DNA from: an uncultured Gammaproteobacteria bacterium
GTDB taxonomy: Bacteria > Pseudomonadota > Gammaproteobacteria > Arenicellales > JAANXG01
Reading direction: 5' to 3'
Assembly (NCBI GenBank): GCA_947258975.1
Contig: CAMYKK010000016.1
Location: forward strand, 19,555 to 83,554
Length of the DNA: 64,000 nt
How positions within the stretch are numbered: position 1 is the first letter of the stretch; each line of letters starts with the position of its first letter. Positions 17,713 to 26,949 of the stretch are shown here, piece after piece. The notes under the pieces were generated by a model. It worked only from the letters and a program-made list of their open reading frames with translations, searched no databases and was not told the DNA's origin. The position numbers and the translations under genes are program-made.

Positions 17713-20391
17713 TCAGAGCCGTCTTGTCACCTTCATTATTTGCGGATCATCAGCGTGTCTCTCGACGCCAAATCCCATGGTCTCGGCCAATTGGAGCATG
17801 TCTTTGTTGTCATGCAGGACTTCGCCTTCCATTGTACGAATGCCTTTTTGCCTGGCAATTTCGATCAAGTAGTGCAAAAGATGTGTGGCGACTCCTTTAC
17901 CTTGCCATTCATCATCCACCACGATTGCGAATTCACAGCTAGTCCCGTCTGGGTTTTTGATGTAGCGGCTGACGCCGATCTCCCGCTCCTGGCCATCACT
18001 TTCTGTCACCGCGATCAAAGCCATCTCACGGTCGTAGTCAATTTGCGTGAAGCGAGACAACATTGCGGGGGTGATCTCTTTCAGGGCATACATAAAACGG
18101 AAGTGCTTGGCTTGGTCGGATAATTGATTCACGAAATCCTTCTCGATGATGGCGTCCTCCGGCCGGATCGGACGGATTAGCGCATCCGAGCCGTCCGTCA
18201 ATTGCACAACGCGGCAGAGCTCCTTTGGATACGGATGGATTGCCATGTGCGCATACTTTTCTCCCAGCGGGGCCCGAGGTTCGACCACCATGCGGGCGTC
18301 AACGACGATCGCATTGTTTTCATCGGCGATAATAGGGTTGATGTCGATTTCCGAAAGCCATGGTAATTCACAAACCATCTCAGAAACACGCAACAGCGCG
18401 GATTCGATGCTGTCCAAATTCACCGCCGGTAGATTGCGGAAATCGGAAAGCAAGCGGGCGACGCGCCCGCTTTGTATTAGTTCACGGGCCAGGAAGTGGT
18501 TGAGGGGGGGTAGGGAAATGGCCTGATCCGCGAACACCTCGACCATGGTGCCGCCGAGACCAAAACTTATTGCCGGCCCAAACGCCGGGTCACGCACCAT
18601 GCCGATCATCAGCTCTCGTCCGTTGGGCGAGTGAACCATAGGTTCAATCAAGACTCCTGTGATCTCGGCGTCCGGGCGTTTTGTGCGAACGGCGTCGATC
18701 AAGTCCTGATATGCGTCCCTCAATTGCCGTGCTCCGGCCACATTCAGACGTACTCCGTTTACGTCTGACTTGTGGGTAATGTCAGGTGAATCGATTTTTA
18801 AGGCGATAGGAAATCCAAGTTCCTCCGCCACCGTCAATGCTTCTTCCGGTGTACGTGCGGCAATGCTCTTTGCAATCGGAATGCGAAATGCCGCGAGTAA
18901 TGCCTTGGCTTCAGTAGCGTTGAGCAGTCTCCGTGAATCTTTCAAGACATTCTTGACGATCATCGCGGCACCTTCGATATCCGGTTTGTCTCCGTGGGCC
19001 ACGGGTTCCGGCACCTGCAGCAAAAGTTGCTGATTACGATGGTGGGCCACTAGAAACGAAAACGCCTCTACCGCCGCCTCCGGCGTGCGAAACGTCGGGA
19101 TGCCATGGCGATGAAACCACTCTCGGCCCGCCGCCACGTCATCCTCACCCATCCAACATGTCAACATCGGCTTTCCGCTGTCTGTATGTGCAGCGGTGAT
19201 CTCCCGAGCGACGGCTTCCGGATCGGTCATCGCTTGTGGAGTGAGGATCACGATGATGGCGTCGGCATGGGGATCTTTGCTGCAGAGCTCGATGACGTCC
19301 CGGTAACGCTCGGGCGTGGCGTCCCCGATAATGTCTATCGGGTTGGCGTGAGACCAGGTCGGCGGGAGGAAGGCGTTCAAGGCCGTGAGCATATCATCCG
19401 ACAGCTCCGCAAGTAGCAAGTTCTTGTCGGCCACATAGTCGGCAGCCATGACGCCGGGACCGCCCCCATTGGTGACAATCAATGCGCGATCTCCCTGTGC
19501 TCGTACCCCGCTGGAAAGAATGGTGGCCGCGGCGAAAAGATTGCTGAAGTGAAGTACGCGTACGACACCGGCGCGGCGCAACGCGGCATCGAAGACGTCA
19601 TCGCCGCCCACCAGCGCCGCGGTGTGCGAAACGGCGGCCTTGAGCCCCTGCTCATGGCGCCCGGATTTCATGACCACGATGGGTTTGGCCCGCGCCGCCG
19701 CGCGCAACGCGCTCATAAAGCGCCGCGCGTTTCGAATGCCCTCGATATACAGCAAGATGCCTTCGGTCAATGGATCGGCGACCAGGAAATCGAGAATTTC
19801 ACCAAAGCTGATATCAGCGCCGATGCCGGTCGAAATGACGTAGGAGAATCCAACGTTGTTGGATTCCGCCCAATCAAGAACCGCCGTGCACAGGGCCCCG
19901 GATTGCGATACCAGGGCGAGTTTCCCGATCCGTGCGTTATTGCCGCTGAATGTAGCGTTGAGCCCAATGTTGGGACTGATAATGCCCAAGCAGTTGGGTC
20001 CGAGTATGCGCACACCGTGGCGATCTGCAATGCTCATAACCTGCCGCTCCAAATTTGCCCCGGCGTCACCGGCTTCGCGAAATCCGGCGGAGACCACCAC
20101 TGCCGCCTTAACGCCGTGTTTACCGCAATCGTCGATGATATCAACGACCGTATGCGGTGGTGTCGCAATCACGGCGAGGTCTATGTGCTCGTTGATCTCT
20201 TCCAACCGGGCATATGCCTTGGTGTCTTGTACGCGTTTGTGTTTTGGGTTGAGCGCATAGAGTCTGCCCCGGAATCCGCTTTGTTTGAGATTCTTGAACA
20301 ACACTGCGCCCACTGAGTTAGGAGTATTGCTGGCGCCGAATACAGCTACGGATTTCGGGTTAAACAACGGTGTCAGATAATGATTGTTCAT
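17713..20391 (-). CDS. pat: Acetate-CoA ligase (NDP-forming)-like protein fused to GNAT acetyltransferase (Pat type)
   Basis: An 892-residue protein with the layout of the Pat/YfiQ protein lysine acetyltransferases, which acetylate enzymes such as acetyl-CoA synthetase. In order: CoA-binding Rossmann domain (FNPKSVAVFGASNTPNSVG, residues 10-130), succinyl-CoA ligase-like domains (LALVSQSGALCTAVLDWA, 160-450), ATP-grasp domain (ATEAKALLAAFRIPIAKS, 490-700) and a GNAT domain (from about 725, with VDDEWQGKGVATHLLHYLIEIARQ as the acetyl-CoA loop). The ligase half has EITGVLIEPMVH and the LPWLSEIDINPI block. Whether the ligase half is catalytic cannot be told. It is transcribed alone, divergent from the lipoprotein gene. 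Confidence 0.88.
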   Translation of the reverse strand: MNNHYLTPLFNPKSVAVFGASNTPNSVGAVLFKNLKQSGFRGRLYALNPKHKRVQDTKAYARLEEINEHIDLAVIATPPHTVVDIIDDCGKHGVKAAVVVSAGFREAGDAGANLERQVMSIADRHGVRILGPNCLGIISPNIGLNATFSGNNARIGKLALVSQSGALCTAVLDWAESNNVGFSYVISTGIGADISFGEILDFLVADPLTEGILLYIEGIRNARRFMSALRAAARAKPIVVMKSGRHEQGLKAAVSHTAALVGGDDVFDAALRRAGVVRVLHFSNLFAAATILSSGVRAQGDRALIVTNGGGPGVMAADYVADKNLLLAELSDDMLTALNAFLPPTWSHANPIDIIGDATPERYRDVIELCSKDPHADAIIVILTPQAMTDPEAVAREITAAHTDSGKPMLTCWMGEDDVAAGREWFHRHGIPTFRTPEAAVEAFSFLVAHHRNQQLLLQVPEPVAHGDKPDIEGAAMIVKNVLKDSRRLLNATEAKALLAAFRIPIAKSIAARTPEEALTVAEELGFPIALKIDSPDITHKSDVNGVRLNVAGARQLRDAYQDLIDAVRTKRPDAEITGVLIEPMVHSPNGRELMIGMVRDPAFGPAISFGLGGTMVEVFADQAISLPPLNHFLARELIQSGRVARLLSDFRNLPAVNLDSIESALLRVSEMVCELPWLSEIDINPIIADENNAIVVDARMVVEPRAPLGEKYAHMAIHPYPKELCRVVQLTDGSDALIRPIRPEDAIIEKDFVNQLSDQAKHFRFMYALKEITPAMLSRFTQIDYDREMALIAVTESDGQEREIGVSRYIKNPDGTSCEFAIVVDDEWQGKGVATHLLHYLIEIARQKGIRTMEGEVLHDNKDMLQLAETMGFGVERHADDPQIMKVTRRL

Positions 20392-20463
20392 TGTAGATGG
20401 GATGCGGCAGTTTAGATGTATGGTTGTAGGTGTTCACGTAGCTGCTGGTTTGATGTAAGGCGA

Positions 20464-20477
20464 TTGATTCCTGTCAA
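20464..20477. promoter_or_regulatory. FNR/Anr-type box upstream of the haem lipoprotein gene
   Basis: TTGAT-TCCT-GTCAA, nine of ten matches to the FNR consensus. The centre is about 71 bases before the chosen ATG at 20542, which fits a class II activator position (-41.5) with a leader of about 30 bases. Confidence 0.55.
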
Positions 20478-20541
20478 TGCATTTTTGCCAGCCACCATGT
20501 AAAGTTCAGATATTCGCACATTGATGCTGGAGGCAATGTCG

Positions 20542-20967
20542 ATGAAAAAATTCAGTTTGTCGTTGGTGGGCCTCACTTTGGGCATTGTGCTAGTGACCGG
20601 TTGCGCATACGTCCGCAAGGTAACCTATCCGCCCGACTTCGTATATCTCGAGGACAGGAAGGTCGTTAGCGCCATGGCCGACCTTAATGTCGACATGTGG
20701 CGTATCGATGACATTATCGCCAATTCTGAATCCATCTGGCCCTATCAACGAGAAGAAATTATTCAACTTTTGCGGCATATGGAAGACGTTGCGGACCGAC
20801 TTGGCGCCGGAACTGCGGTCACCAATCATCTTCTCATCGATCAGAATATTGATTTATTCAAGGACGATGTACGTGCCGCACGCAAGTATGTGCAAAGTGA
20901 CCCGCCGAATTATTATCTCGCCGGCCGTTTGTCCGGTAGCTGCACGGCATGTCACCGGCGGCGTTGA
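20542..20967 (+). CDS. Putative mono-haem c-type cytochrome lipoprotein
   Basis: A 141-residue exported protein. The signal peptide ends in the lipobox LVTGC (Cys21), so it is probably lipid-anchored in the periplasm. A single haem-binding CTACH (Cys134, Cys137, His138) lies at the extreme C-terminus, preceded by helical sequence; a C-terminal CXXCH after a helical bundle resembles cytochrome c', but I see no firm family match. The start at 20542 is chosen because GGAG sits 8 bases upstream and MKKFSLSL gives a normal signal. An FNR box upstream suggests a role at low oxygen. Haem attachment would need the ccm genes. Confidence 0.8.
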   Translation: MKKFSLSLVGLTLGIVLVTGCAYVRKVTYPPDFVYLEDRKVVSAMADLNVDMWRIDDIIANSESIWPYQREEIIQLLRHMEDVADRLGAGTAVTNHLLIDQNIDLFKDDVRAARKYVQSDPPNYYLAGRLSGSCTACHRRR

Positions 20968-20979
20968 TGTGCTGGCGGA

Positions 20980-22803
20980 TCATTGCTGGAACACGTAGCG
21001 CCCCGGCGCGTCTTCCAACGGTTGGCAGCCATGGTCCGTTGCGCCAGACCTTGGCGCCTCGACCTTTTCCGTTGAGTGTTGTCCCAGCCACTTAATCCAC
21101 ACCGGCCACCAGGATCCGTCCTGTTTTCGTGTGTTTGCCTGCCAGGTATCGGGGTCGATGTACCGGTCGCCTTCCTTTCGCGTGGTGAATTGAAAAGCGC
21201 GCCCCGGGTGACCGGGTTCGCTGACGATTCCCGCATTATGCCCACCGCTGGTAAGTGTAAAGGTGACGTCCGTGTCTGCCAGCAAATGAATCTTGTAAAC
21301 CGACCGCCACGGAGCGACATGATCGTTGGTGGTCGCCACTGAGAAAATCGGTGCGCGGATGTCGGTAATCGATATCGGTCGCCCGTCCACGATATAGCGG
21401 CCGGCGGCGAGGTCATTGTTGAGAAACAACCAGCGCAGATACTCGGAATGCATGCGATAGGGGAGGCGCGTGGTGTCCGCGTTCCACGCCATCAGGTCGT
21501 TCATCGGTTTACGCCTACCCATGAGGTAGTCGTGAACCGCCCGCGACCAGATCAGATCATTGGAGCGCAAGAGTTGAAAAGTCCCGGCCATCTGTCTGGC
21601 GTCCAGATATCCCTGTTCCCACATGATGTCTTCAAGGTACGCGACTTGTGCGTCGTCGATGAATAATGTGAGTTCACCTGCTTCAGTAAAATCAGTCTGG
21701 GCTGCGAAGTGGGACAGGGTTGCAATCCGTCCATCTCCATCTCTGGCCATGGCGGCTGCGGCGATGGTCAGAAGGGTGCCGCCGAGGCAATAGCCTACGC
21801 CGTGAACCTGGGTGTTAGGAATCACTTTGCAGACGGTGTCCACTGCCGCCATCACCCCGCGCCGCCGATAATCCGACATGCCCAAGTCGCGATCCTTTTC
21901 GTTGGGGTTTTTCCAGGAAATCATGAACACGCTGAAGCCTTGGTCAACGAGATACCTGACCAGAGAATTCTCGGGCGATAGATCCAAGATGTAGTATTTC
22001 ATAATCCATGCCGGTACGATAAGAACCGGCTCTTTTTGCACGTGCGACGTCGTAGGGCGGTATTGGATCAATTCGATCAGGCGGTTGCGGAAAATGACCT
22101 TGCCGGGTGTGTTGGCGACGTTGTCGCCGACCCTGAATCGTTCCGCGCCGATTGGCGGCTTCGCTCCGGTTACCCGCTCCCAGTCCTCGATAAAATTGTT
22201 CCATCCGCGAATGAGGTTGTGACCGTGTTCTTCAATGGTCGTCTTTGTTACTTCGGGATTGGTCCACAAGAAATTGGAAGGTGAGAAAAAGTCCAACCAC
22301 TGACGGGCGCCAAACGCCACTGCCTCTTCATGGTGCCGAGATACGCCGCTGACTTCGGTTGTTGCGTTGTGCCACCACTGTTGTGTCAACAAAAACGACT
22401 GATATAGTAAGTTGTACGGCCATAAGTCCCATGCCGGATGGACAAACCGTTTGTCTTGAGGCAACGGCTCGATACACAGTGCGGCATCGCCGCGAACACA
22501 TCGCGCGCTTAACAAACCGAGTCGGGTTGTTTTACGCACCGCCTTCGTCAGCAGTTCGCTCTGTTTGCCGGGTGATGACATCAAATGCAAAAGCCAGTCT
22601 AAATAAGCTTGCATCAGCGACACCGGCGATAGACCGTTCGTCAGCCGCGCCAACCAGGCGTGAAACAGACGATCATAGACATGGGGCGACCGGACGACAT
22701 CCTGAAACACCGCCTCCGCTGCGGCGGGATGACGAATGCCGCCAGCGGTTGCGGGTTGATCTCGTCGTCCGTTATCAGAAGCGATGGGCACCGGCTCGGT
22801 CAC
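20980..22803 (-). CDS. phaC: Class I-type poly(3-hydroxyalkanoate) synthase
   Basis: Polymerises (R)-3-hydroxyacyl-CoA into storage polyester at the granule surface. The 607-residue protein has the PhaC N-terminal domain (DLWPYNLLYQSFLLTQQWW near residues 126-144) and an alpha/beta-hydrolase core. The lipase-like box is GYCLGG with nucleophile Cys339; the catalytic Asp lies in AWNADTTRLP (about residue 494) and the His in GGHNAGIV (about 522). The C-terminus (WWPVWIKWL) is typical of class I enzymes. No phaA, phaB or phasin gene is adjacent. Its stop is 13 bases from the end of the convergent lipoprotein gene. Confidence 0.95.
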   Translation of the reverse strand: MTEPVPIASDNGRRDQPATAGGIRHPAAAEAVFQDVVRSPHVYDRLFHAWLARLTNGLSPVSLMQAYLDWLLHLMSSPGKQSELLTKAVRKTTRLGLLSARCVRGDAALCIEPLPQDKRFVHPAWDLWPYNLLYQSFLLTQQWWHNATTEVSGVSRHHEEAVAFGARQWLDFFSPSNFLWTNPEVTKTTIEEHGHNLIRGWNNFIEDWERVTGAKPPIGAERFRVGDNVANTPGKVIFRNRLIELIQYRPTTSHVQKEPVLIVPAWIMKYYILDLSPENSLVRYLVDQGFSVFMISWKNPNEKDRDLGMSDYRRRGVMAAVDTVCKVIPNTQVHGVGYCLGGTLLTIAAAAMARDGDGRIATLSHFAAQTDFTEAGELTLFIDDAQVAYLEDIMWEQGYLDARQMAGTFQLLRSNDLIWSRAVHDYLMGRRKPMNDLMAWNADTTRLPYRMHSEYLRWLFLNNDLAAGRYIVDGRPISITDIRAPIFSVATTNDHVAPWRSVYKIHLLADTDVTFTLTSGGHNAGIVSEPGHPGRAFQFTTRKEGDRYIDPDTWQANTRKQDGSWWPVWIKWLGQHSTEKVEAPRSGATDHGCQPLEDAPGRYVFQQ

Positions 22804-23126
22804 AAAGTATTCCCCAATTTACGCAGCTTTTGTATAGTTATTATCCACGCGTTGGTGCGCGGGTCTATGATCCGGGTCAAATCATTATGCAGCGCAACAT
22901 AACCCACAACCCGCGCCGCGATGGCGCCGGCGAATTCGACACGGCGCGCTACCGTCGCCACCTGGCAGCAAGATTAGCCTCGGTGCCATCCACCGCGGCC
23001 ACGGGCCCGTGCTCCACTGGTGCTGATGCTCCGGGCAAGTTGGGCACAATCCGGCACTCGTTTTGATATCGATCAAGGCGCCTCGGGTTGCGGATATTTA
23101 TTGTGGTAACAAAAGGAGAGCGCATT
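22804..23126. other. Divergent intergenic region between phaC and the host-attachment-family gene
   Basis: 323 bases. Contains the perfect FNR box at 23063-23076. A weaker partial site (ATGAT-CCGG-GTCAA near 22866) has two mismatches and is not called. No gene is evident. Confidence 0.5.
23063..23076. promoter_or_regulatory. Perfect FNR/Anr box upstream of the host-attachment-family gene
   Basis: TTGAT-ATCG-ATCAA, an exact and fully palindromic match. The centre is about 57 bases before the ATG at 23127, close to the -41.5 activator spacing with a leader of about 16 bases. Confidence 0.75.
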
Positions 23127-23579
23127 ATGACGACTTGGTTATTGGTTGCCGACAGCGTACGGGGAAGGGTGTTTCGGGCCGATTCACCGACCGGGCCGAT
23201 CACCGAGATCGTCACTCTCGCTCACCCGGAAGGCCGCCTCCACGAACAGGCGCTGACCAGCGACCTTCCCGGCCGCACGTTTGACCGCGGTGGGCAGGGA
23301 CGCCACATCATGGAGGATCGAATCAGCGCAAAGGAGCAAGATAACATACGATTCGCGCTTCGCATTGCCGACCATCTGGAGACGATGCGGATGGAGGGAA
23401 AGTTCGAGCGACTTATCATCATCGCACCGCCCGAGTTTTTGGGGATCTTGTCCGCAAAGCTGAGTGATGCCACGCGGAAACTGGTCAGCATGCGAGTCGA
23501 TAAGAACCTGGCGCAGGAAACTGCGAAGCAGATTCGTGCGCACCTGCCCGTGCGGCTGTGGGGCAATGCGGCCGGTTGA
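23127..23579 (+). CDS. Host-attachment-family protein (Host_attach/baeRF-like)
   Basis: A 150-residue cytosolic protein resembling the family annotated as required for attachment to host cells (related to release-factor-like baeRF domains). Features: start MTTWLLVADSVRGRVFRAD, the GRTFDRGGQGRH loop, central helix ...FALRIADHLETMRMEGKFERLIIIAPPEFLGIL, and the end RAHLPVRLWG. It starts at 23127 after a good AAAGGAG. The true biochemical role of the family is unclear. The perfect upstream FNR box suggests oxygen-limited expression, and it does not sit among adhesion genes. Confidence 0.82.
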   Translation: MTTWLLVADSVRGRVFRADSPTGPITEIVTLAHPEGRLHEQALTSDLPGRTFDRGGQGRHIMEDRISAKEQDNIRFALRIADHLETMRMEGKFERLIIIAPPEFLGILSAKLSDATRKLVSMRVDKNLAQETAKQIRAHLPVRLWGNAAG

Positions 23580-24086
23580 GGCCAGACGCGCACCGGCTTG
23601 ATGCATACGGGCTAAGTTTCCATGGCCGTATAACAGTATCCATGACAGCGACAGGTTGTGTCCCGAGGGTATGATGCGGCTTGTTTACGGCGCCGATATG
23701 ACCAACGTCACGGTACACGTTTGCTATACAAGAAAATCTCACACAACCTGCCGAATTGATCGAAATCAAGGACGAAGTCGCTCCGGTGCCGAACAATATC
23801 TCTCTAACGCTGCGCCTCAGGATTTGGCCCGTATGTCGCACCAAGGTGATGAAGATATAGATCTGATGTTGTTTGGAAGAAGGAATTCGAGCAGTGCCCG
23901 GTGTCAAATCTTGTGCCCGAGTATGCGCCTGTCAAGGCGTATGCGTGGACTTGAAGGTCTGGATTTGCACTTCACTGAACCCCAAGCAACGGCTGCTTCA
24001 GCGCACCGTCATCCGGGTTCCTTGTTGCAACATTTGGAATGACATTGGCGCGGGAAATAATTTAATACCAGGTAAGAGCACATATC
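23580..24086. other. Long leader/intergenic region before the Yip1 and cbb3 genes
   Basis: 507 bases. A perfect FNR box is at 23756-23769, about 320 bases before the next called gene. A 128-codon plus-strand frame (23656-24042) begins upstream of the box and resembles nothing I know. The stretch from about 23805 could hold a long 5' leader, a small RNA or a short gene; I cannot choose. Confidence 0.5.
23756..23769. promoter_or_regulatory. Perfect FNR/Anr box upstream of the Yip1-ccoNOQP region
   Basis: TTGAT-CGAA-ATCAA, exact match at all ten positions. The most plausible target is the cbb3 operon downstream, through an unusually long leader. Confidence 0.65.
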
Positions 24087-24686
24087 ATGCTACAACATGT
24101 TACAGGTCTGTTGACCCAGCCACGGCAAGAATGGGAAAAGATTCACACTGAAGAAGAATCTGTCGGTGAGTGTTACCTGCGCCATGTCCTGCCGTTGGCG
24201 GCGTTGTCTCCGGTAGCGGGAATATTCGGCACCACGCTGATTGGCTGGCAGATTGGCAGTAGTGTCCCGGTGACCCTGACCGTGGGCAGCGCCGTACAAA
24301 TCGGTATCGTCTACTACCTTTCGATACTGTTTTCGGTGTTCATGATTGGGGTGGTGATTCGCTGGATGGGAGAGACGTATGGCGCTGAGCAATCATTGTC
24401 GCGTTGTGTGGCCCTTGCCGCGTACACCGCAACGCCGTTGTTTTTGGTCGGCGCGATGCAGCTGTATCCCGTTTTGTGGGTGAATTTTATCGTTGGTTTA
24501 CCGGCCCTCGCGTACACCGTGTATCTGCTCTATATGGGTGTACCGGTCATGATGGAAATCCCCACGGAACGCGGGTTTCTATTTGCCAGTGCCGTCCTCG
24601 CCGTCGGCTTGGTGACATTGGTTGGCCTGCTGGTGAGTTCCGTCATGTTATGGAGCTTCGGTATCGGGCCGTACTTTGCGGTGTAA
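24087..24686 (+). CDS. Yip1-family (DUF1282) inner membrane protein
   Basis: A 199-residue protein with a short soluble N-terminus ([16 protein letters not shown], typical of the family) and about five membrane segments. Members are widespread in Proteobacteria and their function is unknown. It lies 38 bases before ccoN on the same strand and probably shares its transcript, so a role in membrane assembly of the oxidase is possible but speculative. Confidence 0.8.
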   Translation: MLQHVTGLLTQPRQEWEKIHTEEESVGECYLRHVLPLAALSPVAGIFGTTLIGWQIGSSVPVTLTVGSAVQIGIVYYLSILFSVFMIGVVIRWMGETYGAEQSLSRCVALAAYTATPLFLVGAMQLYPVLWVNFIVGLPALAYTVYLLYMGVPVMMEIPTERGFLFASAVLAVGLVTLVGLLVSSVMLWSFGIGPYFAV

Positions 24687-24724
24687 GCACGCCGGGTTTG
24701 ATTCTTGGGAGTTCGGAGAAGCTG

Positions 24725-26140
24725 ATGAGTACAGAAAACACCTACAACTATCGAGTCGTGCGGCAATTCGCCATCATGACGGTCGTGTGGGGCATTGTAG
24801 GCATGCTGGTCGGTGTGATCATTGCCGCGCAAATGGCATGGCCGCAGCTCAACTTTGATATTGCTTGGTTGACTTTCGGGCGGTTACGGCCCCTGCATAC
24901 CAACGCGGTGATCTTCGCCTTCGGTGGATGCGCGCTGTTCGCATCCTCCTATTATGTCGTACAGCGCACTTGTCACGTGCGGTTGTTCTCTGACAAATTG
25001 GCTGGTTTTACTTTCTGGGGTTGGCAGTCGGTGATCGTGCTTGCCGCGCTAACACTGCCACTGGGCATTACCACGTCCAAGGAATATGCGGAACTCGAAT
25101 GGCCCATCGATCTGTTGATCACGGCGGTGTGGGTGGTCTACGCGGTGGTGTTTTTTGGTACCCTGGTAAAGCGCAAGATCAACCATATCTACGTGGCAAA
25201 TTGGTTTTTTGCCGGTTTCATACTCACCATCGCGGTGCTGCATGTCGTCAACAGTGCGGCGCTGCCGGTGTCGTTCACCAAGTCCTATTCGGCGTTCGCG
25301 GGTGTGCAGGACGCGATGGTGCAGTGGTGGTACGGCCATAATGCGGTCGGTTTCTTCCTCACGGCGGGATTCTTGGGCATCATGTACTACTTTATACCCA
25401 AGCAGGCGGAGCGCCCCGTGTATTCGTACCGCTTGTCCGTGGTGCACTTTTGGGCGATCGTGTTTACTTACATCTGGGCGGGACCTCATCATCTCCACTA
25501 TACCGCGCTGCCGGATTGGGCACAGTCATTGGGTATGGTGTTTTCGTTAATTCTTCTGGCGCCATCGTGGGGTGGCATGATCAACGGCATTATGACTCTG
25601 TCTGGGGCGTGGGAAAAACTGCGCACCGACCCAATTCTTAAATTCTTGATTGTCTCGGTGTCGTTCTACGGTATGTCGACGTTCGAAGGACCGATGATGG
25701 CCATCAAGACTGTTAACGCGCTGTCCCACTATACGGACTGGACCATCGGTCACGTGCATTCCGGCGCCCTGGGTTGGGTCGCTTTTGTATCCATTGGCGC
25801 GATGTACTATCTGATTCCGCGATTGTTTGACCGCGAGTTGTATAGCCTCAAGCTCGCCGAGATCCACTTTTGGATCTCGACTATCGGCATTGTGCTCTAT
25901 ATCACCTCGATGTGGATTTCCGGGATTATGCAGGGCCTGATGTGGCGGGCGGTGAATGCGGACGGCACGCTGACATACAGCTTTGTCGAAAGCGTGCAGG
26001 CAATGCATCCGTATTACATCATCCGCTTTCTTGGTGGCGCCTTGTTTCTAACAGGCATGTTGATCATGGCCTACAACTTGTACCGTACCGTGGTCGGGGC
26101 CAAGCCGCATGAAGCGGTCATTCCCGCGGTCGCACACTGA
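24725..26140 (+). CDS. ccoN: Cytochrome cbb3 oxidase subunit I
   Basis: Catalytic subunit of the high-affinity cbb3 terminal oxidase, holding the low-spin haem b and the haem b3/CuB centre. The 471-residue protein has 12 or more membrane spans and the expected histidines: [27 protein letters not shown] and [10 protein letters not shown]. The start [15 protein letters not shown] at 24725 is the normal CcoN N-terminus. It heads ccoNOQP. Confidence 0.97.
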   Translation: MSTENTYNYRVVRQFAIMTVVWGIVGMLVGVIIAAQMAWPQLNFDIAWLTFGRLRPLHTNAVIFAFGGCALFASSYYVVQRTCHVRLFSDKLAGFTFWGWQSVIVLAALTLPLGITTSKEYAELEWPIDLLITAVWVVYAVVFFGTLVKRKINHIYVANWFFAGFILTIAVLHVVNSAALPVSFTKSYSAFAGVQDAMVQWWYGHNAVGFFLTAGFLGIMYYFIPKQAERPVYSYRLSVVHFWAIVFTYIWAGPHHLHYTALPDWAQSLGMVFSLILLAPSWGGMINGIMTLSGAWEKLRTDPILKFLIVSVSFYGMSTFEGPMMAIKTVNALSHYTDWTIGHVHSGALGWVAFVSIGAMYYLIPRLFDRELYSLKLAEIHFWISTIGIVLYITSMWISGIMQGLMWRAVNADGTLTYSFVESVQAMHPYYIIRFLGGALFLTGMLIMAYNLYRTVVGAKPHEAVIPAVAH

Positions 26141-26150
26141 GGTAGCTGCC

Positions 26151-26762
26151 ATGGGGTTACAAGAAAGAGTTGAAAAAAACGTAGGGCTGTTGATCGTTCT
26201 GACTTTGTTGGTGGTCAGCGTGGGTGGACTGGTGCAGATCGTTCCCTTGTTCTTCCAGCAGTCAACCACGGAACCGGTCTCCGGCTTGAAGCCTTACACC
26301 GCACTACAACTGACTGGGCGCGATATCTATATCCGCGAAGGCTGTTACGCCTGTCATTCGCAGATGATCCGGCCGTTTCGCGCCGAAACGGAACGCTACG
26401 GCCATTACTCAGTGGCCGGCGAGTTCGTCTACGACCGGCCCTTCCAGTGGGGGTCCAAGCGCACCGGTCCGGACCTGGCCCGGGTGGGTGGCCGGTACAG
26501 CGATGACTGGCAGCGCGTTCATATGATCAATCCGCGGGACGTGGTGCCCGAATCCATCATGCCGGGGTATCCGTGGCTGGCTGACACGCCGGCCGACGCG
26601 TCAAACATCGAAACAAAGTTGCGCGTGCTCAGAACGCTCGGTCATCCTTATAGCGACGAAGAGATCAACAATGCGTCCAAGGACCTCGAAGGTAAGACCG
26701 AGTTGGATGCAATGGTGGCCTATCTTCAGGTCTTGGGCATCAGCGTGAAAACTCGCAGGTGA
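26151..26762 (+). CDS. ccoO: Cytochrome cbb3 oxidase mono-haem subunit II
   Basis: Membrane-anchored mono-haem cytochrome c of 203 residues that passes electrons to CcoN. One N-terminal span ([25 protein letters not shown]) precedes the haem site [13 protein letters not shown]. The start [10 protein letters not shown] at 26151, 10 bases after ccoN, is preferred to an upstream frame start that would lie inside ccoN. Confidence 0.96.
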   Translation: MGLQERVEKNVGLLIVLTLLVVSVGGLVQIVPLFFQQSTTEPVSGLKPYTALQLTGRDIYIREGCYACHSQMIRPFRAETERYGHYSVAGEFVYDRPFQWGSKRTGPDLARVGGRYSDDWQRVHMINPRDVVPESIMPGYPWLADTPADASNIETKLRVLRTLGHPYSDEEINNASKDLEGKTELDAMVAYLQVLGISVKTRR

Positions 26763-26766
26763 CGCA

Positions 26767-26949
26767 ATGGGACTCGTACACGGCATTTGGACCCTGTTGT
26801 TGTTGTTGATTTTCTTGGGCATTGTCGCCTGGGCCTGGAGTTCGAAACGTAAGAAACATTTCGAGCAAGCGGCGCAGATTCCATTACAGGACCGTGACTC
26901 GGCCTCCGAGGGTGAACCACAGAACATGGAGAAAAAAGATGGCTGCTGA
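26767..26949 (+). CDS. ccoQ: Cbb3 oxidase small subunit CcoQ
   Basis: A 60-residue single-span protein that stabilises the cbb3 complex. It reads MGLVHGIWTLLLLLIFLGIV, then a basic stretch WSSKRKKHFEQAA and a polar tail, the usual CcoQ pattern. It starts 4 bases after ccoO and overlaps the start of ccoP by 11 bases. Confidence 0.93.
   Translation: MGLVHGIWTLLLLLIFLGIVAWAWSSKRKKHFEQAAQIPLQDRDSASEGEPQNMEKKDGC

Noticed and set aside
19549..20316. 255-codon plus-strand open frame
   Set aside because: Antisense to the CoA-binding half of the Pat-type protein; no ribosome site and no familiar motif.
22866..22879. Further FNR-like site (ATGAT-CCGG-GTCAA) upstream of phaC
   Set aside because: Two mismatches to the consensus; too weak to call beside the perfect site 200 bases away.
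23656..24042. 128-codon frame across the FNR box before the cbb3 genes
   Set aside because: Starts upstream of the likely promoter and has a random-looking Ser/Arg/His composition.
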